A stretch of 64,000 nt of DNA from Mycobacterium gastri (GCF_002102175.1 NZ_LQOX01000055.1:62001-126000), one strand, 5' to 3'; counted from the first letter of the stretch, positions 37,399 through 46,595 are shown. Translations and numbers: made by a program. Notes: generated from the sequence alone by a model not told the origin.

Positions 37399-38148
37399 TT
37401 ACCTGGGGGTGCCGGCGGGAGCGGGCTGCGCTGGGGCCGGCTGCGCGGGCGCTAGCTGTGCCGGCAACTGCTGTAGTGGTGCCTGTTGCGCGGGCAACTG
37501 CTGTAGTGGTGCCCGGGGTGCGGGTGCCTGCCCGGCGGGCGCCTGCTGCAACGGTGCCTGTGGCAGCGGTGCCTGCTGTACCGGCGCCTGCGGCAACGGT
37601 GCCTGCGGCAAAGGTGTCTGCGGCGGCAGCTGCTGCCCCGGCGCGGTCTGGGTACCGAGAATCCGCACCAGGTAGGGAGTCATGCCGCTGCTTCGCACCG
37701 GCGAGACCTGAACGACGTCGCCGACTTCCAGCATCTGGCCGTTGCCGAGATACATCGCGACACTTTGGGTGCCTTCGGGGCCGTAGAAGATCAGGTCGCC
37801 CTTGCGTGCCTGCTGCGGCAGGACCTTCTGGCCCACTTTGTACATCTCGCCGGAGGAGCGCGGGAGCTTGATGCCGGCGCCGGCGTAGGCGTATTGAATC
37901 AGACCCGACGCGTCGAATCCGACGGTGTAGATGCCGGAACCCTTGCCGCGAGTGGGACCGGTGACGCCGCCGCCGGCCCACGAGAACGGCACCCCGCGTT
38001 GCGACAGACCACGGGCGATAACGACGTCGGTGGCCTGCTGGTAATCGGTCGACCTCAGGCCGGGGTCGGCGGCCGCGAGGCCCGGAACGGCCGCCATCGG
38101 GCTGACCATCATCGCCAGACCGATCGCGAAGGCGTAGATGCGTTTCAT
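37399..38148 (-). CDS. ripD: RipD: secreted NlpC/P60-like protein lacking catalytic residues
   Basis: The 249-residue precursor has a Sec signal peptide (residues 1-27, cut after AAA-D). The NlpC/P60 domain shows the active-site replacements known for M. tuberculosis RipD: the catalytic Cys is Ala (FDASG, A80) and the catalytic His is Ser (TQSVAMYLG, S129). RipD therefore binds but does not cleave peptidoglycan. The C-terminal third is a Pro/Gln/Ala-rich tail of QAPLPQAP-type repeats, a peptidoglycan-binding tail in this family. ATG 38148 is chosen because the signal peptide starts there; AGGAGG lies 11 bases upstream. A longer frame start at 38232 is rejected. Confidence 0.95.
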   Translation of the reverse strand: MKRIYAFAIGLAMMVSPMAAVPGLAAADPGLRSTDYQQATDVVIARGLSQRGVPFSWAGGGVTGPTRGKGSGIYTVGFDASGLIQYAYAGAGIKLPRSSGEMYKVGQKVLPQQARKGDLIFYGPEGTQSVAMYLGNGQMLEVGDVVQVSPVRSSGMTPYLVRILGTQTAPGQQLPPQTPLPQAPLPQAPVQQAPLPQAPLQQAPAGQAPAPRAPLQQLPAQQAPLQQLPAQLAPAQPAPAQPAPAGTPR

Positions 38149-38482
38149 GGGGATCCAACCTCCTGGACCCTGCCGGGCCCTTCTGGCATCGGCGCGGTGA
38201 CTTCGCGCCTCAGCCGCCGTTGCATGACTCACGCGGTGGCCGCTACGTCGAGACCCAACGGCGCTGCATGCAGTCGGAAGCGTGAATCATTCGGCCGAAA
38301 CCACCTAATTCACACCAGTCACTACAGTCACTTTGACAACAGAAGTCGACGATCGCCAGGCCCGGCCGGAATTTTTTGTCTTAACGTGACCGGACGGTGA
38401 CTGGGCTGGCCCAATCTTTTGCGGGCAGTTGTGATTTCGGTCTCAGCGAGGCTGCCGCCGGGTGATCAACCAGCTGCGGCGA
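38149..38482. other. 334-bp region upstream of ripD, long leader likely
   Basis: No gene is seen. On the minus strand a tandem GTGACT pair (in aagtgactgtagtgactgg) and TTGTCA lie near 38308-38335. A stem GGCGCG/CGCGCC (38191-38209) lies in the leader, about 40 bases before the ripD start. The features of the c-di-AMP (ydaO) riboswitch found near some Rpf/NlpC genes were looked for and not found. Confidence 0.4.
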
Positions 38483-38911
38483 TCAGGGCCAATATCTTTC
38501 GCTGAAGCCGGCCAGCGCATACCCGAGCACGGACGTGACGGTCATGACGCCGACTGCGATGATCGGCCAGAAGGACATGTACCAGCCCTTCACCATCGAC
38601 ACGAACGGCCCGATGACCGCCGCGGCTATGGCGGCGCCGATACCGCCCCACATCACCGGATAGATGTAGTAGTTGGCGCCGTAGGGCACGGGCGGGCAAT
38701 CTTCGGAAACGCACACGTTGTCGGTGAAAGCGAAGAGCCGTGATGGCCAACTGGTTGCGGTCACCAGGTAAAGCAGCAACCCCGACACCACGACGGTGCT
38801 GATCACATCCCACGGGACTATCCGCAGCTTGAGCACCCGCGGAGCCTGATGGTCGGCGGTACCGGAGCCAGGACGGTCTTCGGGACGATTCGGCGCAGCC
38901 ATGCCATGCAT
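38483..38911 (-). CDS. Conserved membrane protein (Rv1567c-like)
   Basis: The 142-residue protein has an N-terminal hydrophilic stretch of about 35 residues and three hydrophobic segments: VISTVVVSGLLLYLVTATSW, WGGIGAAIAAAVIGPFV and WPIIAVGVMTVTSVLGYALA. Two cysteines (VCVSEDC) lie in the loop between the first and second helices and may form a disulfide outside the membrane. Rv1567c sits at the same place. Start: ATG 38911 or ATG 38902 (the latter has better spacing to GGGAG). The function is unknown. Confidence 0.8.
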   Translation of the reverse strand: MHGMAAPNRPEDRPGSGTADHQAPRVLKLRIVPWDVISTVVVSGLLLYLVTATSWPSRLFAFTDNVCVSEDCPPVPYGANYYIYPVMWGGIGAAIAAAVIGPFVSMVKGWYMSFWPIIAVGVMTVTSVLGYALAGFSERYWP

Positions 38912-38972
38912 GCTCCCGGATGACCGAAGTTTCCGCGACCCGCGACCGCGAGGGGCGGCGGGGCGTCTGCAT

Positions 38973-38978
38973 TACTCT
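38973..38978 (+). promoter_or_regulatory. Putative -10 of the bioA promoter
   Basis: TACTCT lies eight bases before the bioA ATG, so a leaderless transcript is suggested. No TGAAC-N3-GTT type BioQ box is seen in the 75 bp between bioA and its divergent neighbour. Confidence 0.35.
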
Positions 38979-38986
38979 CGGTCTCC

Positions 38987-40294
38987 ATGGCTGCCGCGGT
39001 AACGCCCGGGTTGACGCCCGAGCAGATCAGCGCGATCGACGCCGCCCACCTCTGGCACCCCTACAGCACCATCGGTGCCGAGGCGCTGCCGCCCGTCGTG
39101 GCGGTCGCCGCCCATGGCGCCTGGCTCACGTTGATCCGCGGCGGCCAACCGATCCGGGTCCTCGACGCGATGAGCTCCTGGTGGACCTCCATCCACGGTC
39201 ACGGCCATCCCGTTCTCGACGCCGCGCTGACCGCCCAGCTGGCCACGATGAACCACGTGATGTTCGGTGGCCTGACCCACGAGCCGGCGGCGCGGCTGGC
39301 CCGGCTGCTGGTCGAGCTCACCCCGCCGGGCCTGGACACGGTGTTCTTCAGCGACTCGGGCTCGGTGGCGGTGGAGGTCGCGGTGAAGATGGCGCTGCAG
39401 TACTGGCGCAGCCGCGGCCGGCCCGGCAAGCACCGGCTGATGACCTGGCGGGGCGGTTATCACGGCGACACGTTCACACCGATGAGCATTTGCGACCCCG
39501 ACGGCGGCATGCATTCGCTGTGGACCGACATCGTGGCCCGGCAGGTGTTCGCTCCGCAGGTGCCGCGGGTGTACGACCCCGGCTACAGCGCGGCGTTCGA
39601 GGCGCAGCTGGCCGAGCATGCCGCCGAATTGGCCGCGGTGGTCGTGGAGCCGGTCGTGCAGGGCGCCGGCGGGATGCGTTTCCACGACCCGCGTTACCTG
39701 TGCGACGTGCGCGACATCTGCCGTCGCCACGAGGTGTTGCTGGTCTTCGATGAGATCGCCACCGGTTTCGGCCGCACCGGCGAACTGTTCGCCGCCGACC
39801 ATGCCGGGGTGAGCCCGGACATCATGTGTGTCGGAAAGGCGTTGACCGGCGGATACCTCAGCCTGGCCGCCACATTGTGTACGACCGACATTGCCCACAC
39901 CATCAGCACCGGTGCGGCCGGCGCGCTGATGCACGGGCCCACGTTCATGGCCAACCCGCTGGCCTGCGCGGTGTCGGTGGCCAGCCTCGAGGTGCTGCTC
40001 GGCCAGGACTGGCGTTCGCGGATCGCCGAGATAGCGGCCGGGCTGACCGCCGGGCTGGAACCCGCCCGAGCATTGCCCGCGGTCACCGATGTACGGGTGT
40101 GTGGCGCCATCGGCGTCATCGAATGCGACCGTCCGGTCGATCTGAGCGTCGCCACCCCGGTGGCCCTGGACCATGGTGTCTGGCTGCGCCCGTTCCGCAA
40201 CCTGGTCTATGCGATGCCGCCCTACATCTGCCCGCCCGCCGAGATCACGCAGATCACCTCCGCGATGGTCGAGGTAGCGCGACTCGTAGTCTGA
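38987..40294 (+). CDS. bioA: Adenosylmethionine-8-amino-7-oxononanoate aminotransferase BioA
   Basis: The 435-residue PLP enzyme (class III aminotransferase) makes 7,8-diaminopelargonate with SAM as amino donor. The PLP lysine is in CVGKALTGGYLSLAAT, and the active-site start HLWHPYSTIG is conserved. It leads the bioA-bioF-bioD cluster, with bioF six bases downstream. Length agrees with M. tuberculosis BioA (437). The ATG at 38987 has no clear Shine-Dalgarno sequence. The enzyme is cytosolic. Confidence 0.97.
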   Translation: MAAAVTPGLTPEQISAIDAAHLWHPYSTIGAEALPPVVAVAAHGAWLTLIRGGQPIRVLDAMSSWWTSIHGHGHPVLDAALTAQLATMNHVMFGGLTHEPAARLARLLVELTPPGLDTVFFSDSGSVAVEVAVKMALQYWRSRGRPGKHRLMTWRGGYHGDTFTPMSICDPDGGMHSLWTDIVARQVFAPQVPRVYDPGYSAAFEAQLAEHAAELAAVVVEPVVQGAGGMRFHDPRYLCDVRDICRRHEVLLVFDEIATGFGRTGELFAADHAGVSPDIMCVGKALTGGYLSLAATLCTTDIAHTISTGAAGALMHGPTFMANPLACAVSVASLEVLLGQDWRSRIAEIAAGLTAGLEPARALPAVTDVRVCGAIGVIECDRPVDLSVATPVALDHGVWLRPFRNLVYAMPPYICPPAEITQITSAMVEVARLVV

Positions 40295-40300
40295 ACGCCT

Positions 40301-41461
40301 ATGAACGCCTCCCCGCGGGCACCGATCGAGACGTCACCGCTGGCGTGGCTCGACGAGGTCGAGCGGCAGCGCCGCGCGGCCGGGCTGCGGCGCTCGCTGC
40401 GGCCGCGTCCCGCCGTCGCCACCGAACTGGACCTGGCATCCAACGACTACCTCGGTCTGTCCCAGCATCCCGACGTCATCGACGGCGGTGTCCAGGCGCT
40501 GCGGGTGTGGGGTGCCGGTGCCACCGGTTCTCGCCTGGTCACCGGTGACACCGAGCTGCATCAGGAGTTCGAAGCCGAGCTCGCCGAATACGTCGGCGCC
40601 TCTTCGGGGTTGTTGTTCTCCTCCGGCTACACCGCCAACCTGGGAGCTGTCGTCGGCTTGACCGGTCCCGGTTCGCTGTTGGTGTCCGACGCCTACTCGC
40701 ACGCGTCCTTGGTGGATGCCTGCCGGCTTTCGCGGGCCCGCGTGGTCGTCACCCCGCACCGCGACCTCGATGCGGTGGAGGCGACACTGGGATCGCGCTC
40801 CGAGGGGCGCGCCGTCGTCGTCACCGACTCGGTGTTCAGCGCCGACGGCACCCTGGCGCCCATCCGCGAGCTACACGAGGTGTGCCGTCGGCACCGGGCG
40901 CTGCTCGTTGTCGACGAGGCGCATGGCCTGGGGGTGCGCGGTGGCGGGCGCGGGCTGTTGCACGAAGTCGGGCTGGCGGGTGCGCCTGATGTGGTGATCA
41001 CGACGACGCTGTCCAAGGCGCTGGGCAGCCAGGGCGGAGTGGTTCTGGGGCCGGCGGCGGTGCGTGCTCACCTGATCGACGCGGCCCGGCCGTTCATCTT
41101 CGACACCGGCCTGGCACCGGCGGCGGTGGGCGCGGCGGGTGCCGCGCTGCGGGTGCTGAAGGCCGAACCGTGGCGGCCCGACGCCGTCCGCACACATGCC
41201 CGCCGCCTGGCCGGGATCTGCGGTGTGCCGTCACCGCCGGAATCGGCCGTGGTGTCCGTGGTGCTGGGTGACCCGGAGGTGGCGGTGGACACCGCGGCGG
41301 CCTGCCTGGACGCCGGCGTCAAGGTCGGCTGTTTCCGACCTCCGACGGTGCCCCCCGGGACGTCGCGGTTGCGGCTGACGGCGCGCGCCTCGCTGAGTGC
41401 CGACGATCTGGAGTTGGCTCGCCGTGTCTTGACCGACGCCCTGGCTATGGCGCGCGGTTGA
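40301..41461 (+). CDS. bioF: 8-amino-7-oxononanoate synthase BioF
   Basis: The 386-residue enzyme condenses pimeloyl thioester with L-alanine. The PLP lysine lies in [12 protein letters not shown]. The glycine-rich turn [17 protein letters not shown] near the N-terminus and [20 protein letters not shown] are hallmarks of alpha-oxoamine synthases. The stop codon overlaps the TTG start of bioD by four bases, so the two are coupled. Matches Rv1569 (bioF1). Confidence 0.97.
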   Translation: MNASPRAPIETSPLAWLDEVERQRRAAGLRRSLRPRPAVATELDLASNDYLGLSQHPDVIDGGVQALRVWGAGATGSRLVTGDTELHQEFEAELAEYVGASSGLLFSSGYTANLGAVVGLTGPGSLLVSDAYSHASLVDACRLSRARVVVTPHRDLDAVEATLGSRSEGRAVVVTDSVFSADGTLAPIRELHEVCRRHRALLVVDEAHGLGVRGGGRGLLHEVGLAGAPDVVITTTLSKALGSQGGVVLGPAAVRAHLIDAARPFIFDTGLAPAAVGAAGAALRVLKAEPWRPDAVRTHARRLAGICGVPSPPESAVVSVVLGDPEVAVDTAAACLDAGVKVGCFRPPTVPPGTSRLRLTARASLSADDLELARRVLTDALAMARG

Positions 41462-42132
41462 CCGTCCTGCTCGTCACCGGGACCGGCACCGGCGTCGGTA
41501 AGACCATCGCCAGTGCGGCCCTGGCGTCTTGCGTCCGACAGGCTGGCATCGACGTAGCGGTGTGCAAGCCGGTGCAGACCGGCACCGGCGTCGGCGACGA
41601 CGACCTGGCGGAGGTGGGCCGGTTGTCGGGGGTGACCGAGCTTGCCGGGTTGGCGCGCTACCCGCTGCCCATGGCGCCAGCGGCGGCCGCGAAGCAGGCG
41701 GGGATGGCGTTGCCCACGCGCGATCAGCTGTTGCGGCTCATCGTGGGTCTGGACCGCCCGGGCCGGCTGACTCTCGTCGAGGGTGCGGGCGGGTTGCTGG
41801 TCGACCTCGCCTACGGCGGAGTCACATTGCGGGATCTCGCCGTCGCCCTGCGGGCCGCGGCGCTGGTGGTGGTCGGCGCCGGACTGGGTACCCTCAACCA
41901 CACTGCGCTGACACTGGAAGCACTTGCCGCCCAAGGGGTTACCTGTGCCGGGCTGGTGATCGGCAGCTGGCCGGCCCACCCCGGCTTGGTCGAGGCGTCC
42001 AATCGGTCAGCGCTGGCCCGGATGGCTCCGGTGCGGGCAGTACTTCCAGCGGGCGCCGGGGTAGCTGAAGACTTCGCGGCCATCAGCGCGGCCGCGTTCG
42101 ACCCCGAGTGGGTGAGAACGCTGGTTGCCTGA
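41458..42132 (+). CDS. bioD: Dethiobiotin synthetase BioD
   Basis: The 224-residue ATP-dependent carboxylase closes the ureido ring to give dethiobiotin. It begins with [13 protein letters not shown] (P-loop), followed by CKPVQTG (second ATP/DAPA motif) and [11 protein letters not shown]. Translation starts at TTG 41458, within the bioF stop, and the stop overlaps the next ATG, so four genes are read as one chain. It is cytosolic. Confidence 0.96.
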   Translation: MTVLLVTGTGTGVGKTIASAALASCVRQAGIDVAVCKPVQTGTGVGDDDLAEVGRLSGVTELAGLARYPLPMAPAAAAKQAGMALPTRDQLLRLIVGLDRPGRLTLVEGAGGLLVDLAYGGVTLRDLAVALRAAALVVVGAGLGTLNHTALTLEALAAQGVTCAGLVIGSWPAHPGLVEASNRSALARMAPVRAVLPAGAGVAEDFAAISAAAFDPEWVRTLVA

Positions 42133-42641
42133 TGGTTCATTCGATCGAGTTGGTCTTCGACCCCGATACCGAGGCGGCGATCCGCCGGATTTGGGCCGAG
42201 TTGGCGGCCGCCGGCATACCCAGCCAGGCGCCGGCCAGCCGACCGCACGTGACGCTGGCCGTCGCCGACCACATCAACTCCGATGTTGACGCGTTGCTGC
42301 ACCCGGTTGCCGCCAAACTGCCACTGAACTGTGCGATCGGCGCTCCGGTGCTATTCGGCCGCGCCAACGTGGTGTTCACGCGCCTGGTGGTGCCGACGAG
42401 CGAGCTGTTGGCACTGCATGCCGAGGTGCACCGGGTCTGCCTGCCGCATGCGGCGCCAGCGCCAATGTCCAATAGCCTGCCCGGCCACTGGACCGCCCAT
42501 GTCACACTGGCCCGCCGCGTGGGTGGCGGCCAGCTGGGACGGGCGCTGCGCATCGCGGCACGCCCGGCGCAGATCAACGGCAGTTTCGCCGGCTTGCGCC
42601 GCTGGGAGGGCAACAAACGGCTCGAGCACCCGATCTGCTGA
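42132..42641 (+). CDS. 2H phosphoesterase (2'-5' RNA ligase-like), Rv1571-like
   Basis: The 169-residue protein contains two HxTx motifs, RPHVTLAV and AHVTLARR, that mark the 2H phosphoesterase/LigT superfamily. Members hydrolyse or ligate 2',3'-cyclic phosphates and related nucleotides. It starts at an ATG overlapping the bioD stop (TGATG) and ends one base before the convergent membrane-protein gene's stop at 42642. Rv1571 occupies the same position after bioD. The substrate is unknown, and a link to biotin is not obvious. Confidence 0.88.
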   Translation: MVHSIELVFDPDTEAAIRRIWAELAAAGIPSQAPASRPHVTLAVADHINSDVDALLHPVAAKLPLNCAIGAPVLFGRANVVFTRLVVPTSELLALHAEVHRVCLPHAAPAPMSNSLPGHWTAHVTLARRVGGGQLGRALRIAARPAQINGSFAGLRRWEGNKRLEHPIC

Positions 42642-44001
42642 CTATCCGCCGAACAGCAGATACAAGCCGGTGCACGTGTAGCCGACCATGACCAGCATCA
42701 TGGTGAGTTGCCCGGTGAGCTGATGGCCGGCCGGCAGCAGCCGCAGGGCCTTGTCATGCGCCGCAATCACCGCCACGATGTGCCCGGTGACCACGCACGC
42801 GACCTTGATCGTGGCCAGCACCGGCGGGTGCGTGGACAACACATACGCGACCTGCAGGTGCGCCAGCCCCAGCAGGTTCCAGCCCTGCCCCAAGGGATCG
42901 GCGAGGGCGATGACGGCCTGCTGTCCACGCTCCACCAGGTAAGTCAAGTAGTGCGTGAAGATGTAACCCACCACGATCGGGATCAGCGAGTGCGCCATCT
43001 GACCAGGCAGCGCCCGGCGCCGTTCGGACTCAACCCCTCCGGTCGCGCGCGCCGCGAACGAAAATGTCAGTGCCACAACCGAAATGAACACGATCAGCCC
43101 GGCGGTCCGCAGCGCCGACGACGACACCGCCGCCGGGACATCGTGGCTGGCCTGGGACACCCGATCGGAGAAATTGCGCCAGGTCGGCGACGACGAGTAG
43201 CTGTCGAACGCCGTCGACCCGAGCAGCACCGCCAACATCGCGACGACCCCCGGGGCGCACCGGCAGCGACGGCAGATGGTCGAAAGGATTGCCCACGACG
43301 ATTCGCCCTGAGGACGGACTCCTGCGAAACGGCGACAGCCGCGATACCGCGATGCTGTACCCGCCGAACGGGTCCGCCCGCGCCAACCAGCGCTGACCGT
43401 ACAGCCAGGCCCCGCCCAGCAACACCACGGCGTAGACCAGCAGCCACGTCCGCACCGCGGTCAGCCATGCGGACTCGGGGCTGGCCAATTCCATCCAGAC
43501 GAAAGCGAACAGGCCCGCCGCCGCCGGCCGGTACCCCCAGGCGTCGGGATAGGGCAATCGCGGCCGGCCCATGCGCTCCGGAATGCAGCGCCGCAGCAGC
43601 AGATACACCGTCCGTACCGGTGAGACCACTCGCCACACTGGGCCGAACACCAGCGACGCCGCAACCAACCCGACCCACAGCAGCACGTAGAACGCTCCCA
43701 GCAGGCCGTTGGCCGGACCCATATCCCGGCCAGCACCGGCCCATACCGCCAATGCCAACCCCAGCCCGGCAGCCGTCCACCGGGTGACGCGGGAATCAAC
43801 CAGTGTGGTCAGCACCCTGGGCAACGGGTGTCCGGGTTTTGCCGGGTCGAACCGCGGCTGCCGCCACGCCGACGCGACGAGGGCAAACGTGAACGTCAAC
43901 GCCCAGGCCGCCCCGACCATCGCATAGGCGTAAGGCACCGGCAGATCGCTCGACCCGCCGAGGCCGTGCGCCAGCACTGCCCTGCTGCCGGCGCCGGTCA
44001 C
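42642..44001 (-). pseudogene. Polytopic membrane protein, frameshifted in this sequence
   Basis: Two leftward frames (43030-44001 and 42642-43238) together encode one 452-residue membrane protein with about ten helices. The first frame reads through helices such as YAMVGAAWALTFTFALVASA up to LPSLPVRPG and would end soon after. The second resumes at VVAMLAVLLGSTAFDSYSSS and ends ...CTGLYLLFGG. Removing one base from the run of five C at 43247-43251 joins them. It is the last gene of a leftward operon; its GTG start overlaps the cupredoxin-like gene stop. I do not recognise a family. The frameshift may be real or a sequencing error. Confidence 0.75.
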
Positions 44002-44357
44002 GGCTGAACGTGAATCGTGGCGATGGTGCGCTTGAGGTGATGCAATTCGACGTCGACAGTGCCCGGCACATCCACGCTGAATTGAAATGTCTGGTTCGGT
44101 GCGGCGGCGACCTGGAACTTGTGATCGGGCACCGAGTGCACGTGCAGCTCATCGGTGGCGTCACTGGTGACGCGCAGGGTGATCAGCTCCTTGACCTTGG
44201 CCTGCAGGGTGGCATTCGACGGCGTCACCTGGTCGTTGGCGATGGTGACGTTGACCGCCAAGCCGGCGGTGGGGGGCGGACTGGGTGAGGCGCCACAGGC
44301 CAGCAAACCCCAGATCAGCAGTGCCACCCAGATGGTGCTGCCAATACGACGAATCAT
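43998..44357 (-). CDS. Cupredoxin-like lipoprotein
   Basis: The 119-residue precursor has a lipoprotein signal peptide (IWVALLIWGLLAC, lipobox LLA-C21). The mature part is a single beta-sandwich resembling cupredoxin-1/EfeO-type domains: VNVTIANDQVTPSNATLQAK, then LITLRVTSDATDELHVHSVP and DVPGTVDVELHHLKRTIATI. The His pair in ELHVH and the HH in ELHHL are candidate metal ligands; no Cys ligand is seen. The start ATG 44357 gives the signal peptide; a longer frame to 44426 would overlap the previous gene. It lies between two membrane-protein genes with 4-bp spacing and overlap. A copper or other metal role is inferred from the fold only. Confidence 0.75.
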   Translation of the reverse strand: MIRRIGSTIWVALLIWGLLACGASPSPPPTAGLAVNVTIANDQVTPSNATLQAKVKELITLRVTSDATDELHVHSVPDHKFQVAAAPNQTFQFSVDVPGTVDVELHHLKRTIATIHVQP

Positions 44358-44361
44358 CGGG

Positions 44362-46206
44362 TTACGCCACTCTCGGGAGGGGTTGTTTCTCCTCTTCCGA
44401 CTCTTTGGGCGCGGTCTCGGCGGCATTGATCCGCCCGGCGCCCCAGGTCAGGGCCGCGATCACCATCAGCGTGAAGATCAGCACCACCACCGACCCCGTG
44501 GTGAACAACCACAACGGCGTGTTCTGGTCGCGTTCGCGCTGCAGGATGGTGATTTCCTGGACGAACGGCCGAGTGCTGGATGCCAGGGCCGGTACCTCGG
44601 CCGCCGGAATCGCCTCATCGGCCGGCTCGTAAATCGGCACGGCGGTCATCGTGTAACCGTCTTGAACCCTCAGCAGGGTCTTCCACGAGCCCCAGACGGG
44701 AATCGGTTGGGTGGACCGATAGTGTCCCGGGCCGACTCGATCGAGTCGGTCGATCACCAGACCTCGGTGGTTTTGCATTCCGCCCTGCCAGGACAGGATG
44801 GTGACCCATTCCGGATTACCGCGCACGAGGTCGGGTGGATTGAGCTGCACATCGGCCGACACCATACGCTTGCCCGGGTCGCTGGGCCGGTCGGTCAATG
44901 TGATGGTCGCGGTCGCCTGTTGAGGCACGACGATGTGCAGTCCGTTGGCCACTGCGCCGCCGATCGCCAACACCGTCACCACCACGACGGCGATCCCGAT
45001 ACCGCGACGCGGCAGGCGTTGGCCGGTGAGCACCATGCCGGTCATCGCCCCGCAAAGCCCGGCCAGCACCGCCACCGGCACCGCCATCGCCAGCGCTTCG
45101 CCCCACATGCTCACCGGCCACGGGTAGTGATAGACCGCCCCGATCCACAGGGACTCCAGCCAGAGCCCGACGGTGCCGACGCCCAGACCCGCGACAGCGC
45201 CAAAGGCGATCGGGCGCTTGAACACCGGCGTCAAGGCCAGCAATTCGACGACCACCGCGGGACCCAGATACAGCGGGAACCAGTTCGTCGGAGCCCCCAA
45301 AACGGGTCCCACCAGCAGGGCAACAGCCCCGCGCAACGCGATCGCAAACAACGCGGCCACGATCGCGGCCCCACGGCCCAAAGTTATGCGAGCCACCACC
45401 AGCCCCAGCGCCGCGGCGCCGGCGATCATCATCGGCTGCAGCACTAGCCGGAACTGCTCCACACCGAAGTCGTATTCGATCTGGTAGACCGACAAGCCGA
45501 TCAGCAATCCGCCGCAGGACAGATAGCGCAAGAATTTCACGAATCGGCGTTCGGTATCCCCTTCGGCCATGGTCCGGCCGCCTTCGTACTCCAGCATCAG
45601 CACCGCGAACAGGGAAAATCCGGCGCCGCCGATCATCATCAAGTGGGTCGGGCCCCACAGCGTGACGTCTTGGCCGAAGATGCGGTGCCAGATGTCGTCG
45701 AGCGGAAAGCCGATCATCGCGTAGTGTCCGCAGCCGGCCAACAGCACACCGCCGACCGGGGCATGCCAGTTGCGGGTGATGCGCACTGGCGCGGGACCCG
45801 GCGTGTCGAAGGGCAGCACCACCGCGATCATGCCGGCCAGGAACACGCCGAACAGGCCGATGATGATGAAGTAGTGGGCCGGGTTGGCCAGCGGACCGGG
45901 ATCGCGGCCGTTGCCGATGTGCCAGCTGACGTCCCAGATGAAGCCGAACAGCGCGCAAATGATCGACGTGGTGAACACCAGCACCGGCAGCGCCACCCAG
46001 GAGGGGCGTTTGAATTTGACTCCCATCCAGTCGGCGAACCGGCCGAGCCAGCTGATCCGGTGGCTGCGGTGCGCATACCCGATCCACAGCATCACCACGC
46101 TGATCACCATCGCGGCGATCGAGAGCCCGATCACTTGATTCAAGCCGGCGCCGCGCGCCGGCGGGGCCTCCGCAACAACCGTCAAATCCATCGCCATCGC
46201 CTTCAC
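44362..46206 (-). CDS. Large polytopic membrane protein with C-terminal extracytoplasmic domain
   Basis: The 614-residue protein has about twelve membrane helices in residues 1-420. A conserved-looking His-rich stretch occurs in the helices (NWHAPVGGVLL, CGHYAMIGFPLDDIWHRIFG, TLWGPTHLMM). An outside domain (about 425-565) with a GDxWKT-like pattern (PVWGSWKTLLRVQDGYTMTA) follows, and a last membrane helix ends the protein. The histidines could bind metal or haem. I recognise no named family. It is the second gene of a leftward operon; the lipoprotein starts four bases after its stop. Alternative starts are ATG 46197 and 46191. Confidence 0.75.
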   Translation of the reverse strand: MKAMAMDLTVVAEAPPARGAGLNQVIGLSIAAMVISVVMLWIGYAHRSHRISWLGRFADWMGVKFKRPSWVALPVLVFTTSIICALFGFIWDVSWHIGNGRDPGPLANPAHYFIIIGLFGVFLAGMIAVVLPFDTPGPAPVRITRNWHAPVGGVLLAGCGHYAMIGFPLDDIWHRIFGQDVTLWGPTHLMMIGGAGFSLFAVLMLEYEGGRTMAEGDTERRFVKFLRYLSCGGLLIGLSVYQIEYDFGVEQFRLVLQPMMIAGAAALGLVVARITLGRGAAIVAALFAIALRGAVALLVGPVLGAPTNWFPLYLGPAVVVELLALTPVFKRPIAFGAVAGLGVGTVGLWLESLWIGAVYHYPWPVSMWGEALAMAVPVAVLAGLCGAMTGMVLTGQRLPRRGIGIAVVVVTVLAIGGAVANGLHIVVPQQATATITLTDRPSDPGKRMVSADVQLNPPDLVRGNPEWVTILSWQGGMQNHRGLVIDRLDRVGPGHYRSTQPIPVWGSWKTLLRVQDGYTMTAVPIYEPADEAIPAAEVPALASSTRPFVQEITILQRERDQNTPLWLFTTGSVVVLIFTLMVIAALTWGAGRINAAETAPKESEEEKQPLPRVA

Positions 46207-46294
46207 GCCGGGGCCCGCGGGATCTCATCGGCGAGCCGCTGACACTTTCCGGATCCCGAATGCCCAGATGAAGCGCTCGTCAATCCTGTTTTCG

Positions 46295-46423
46295 TCAGCC
46301 GCGCCGGTCTCGCATGGCGACGTAGAGCACCACACCGACGACGATGACCGCGGGCAAAAACGCCGGCAGCGCCAGCAACAAAGCATGATGGGCCACGTAC
46401 TCGACGTGCAGATCACTGGTCAT
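46295..46423 (-). CDS. Small single-pass membrane protein, 42 residues
   Basis: The frame starts MTSDLHVEYVAHHALLLALP and continues AFLPAVIVVGVVLYVAMRDR before the stop. It has one hydrophobic helix (about 14-36), a His pair (AHH) at its start and a basic end. It lies 88 bp upstream of the 614-residue protein on the same strand and is probably the first gene of that operon. It is too short for most gene finders; the composition (helix plus RDRR anchor) supports it. Confidence 0.6.
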   Translation of the reverse strand: MTSDLHVEYVAHHALLLALPAFLPAVIVVGVVLYVAMRDRRG

Positions 46424-46572
46424 GGGGTCACGGTTGGGTTCTCACTGGGAGGCCATCGAAATGGCCCAACAAGATCACCGTACCCACGCCAAACGGTGAC
46501 TAAGCAGGTGCGATACCCAGCGCCGGGTGCGATGGCAGCATGCCCACAAGCTGTTGGGCCCACGCAGACCGT

Positions 46573-46578
46573 TACCCT
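46573..46578 (+). promoter_or_regulatory. Putative -10 of the bioB promoter
   Basis: TACCCT lies five bases upstream of a BioQ-type palindrome, so a start site would fall inside that palindrome. The -35 is not clear (TTGGGC is present but at too short a distance). Confidence 0.4.
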
Positions 46579-46582
46579 AGCC

Positions 46583-46595
46583 TGAACACCGTTTT
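46583..46595 (+). promoter_or_regulatory. Candidate BioQ operator upstream of bioB
   Basis: TGAAC-ACC-GTTTT fits the TGAAC-N3-GTTAC pattern I remember for the TetR-type biotin regulator BioQ of Corynebacterium; mycobacterial BioQ boxes are similar. It overlaps the likely transcription start of bioB, a position suited to repression. The leader between it and bioB is about 95 nt and holds a tandem 9-bp repeat (aacaaatac twice, 46661-46678). Confidence 0.5.

Noticed and set aside
38149..38482. c-di-AMP (ydaO) riboswitch upstream of ripD
   Set aside because: The conserved GGGTGAATC-type and GCCGAATC core segments were not found on the minus strand.
44816..46228. 470-codon open frame in another phase of the 614-residue membrane protein gene
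   Set aside because: It has Arg-rich low-complexity composition and no helices, whereas the 614-residue frame shows clean membrane segments.
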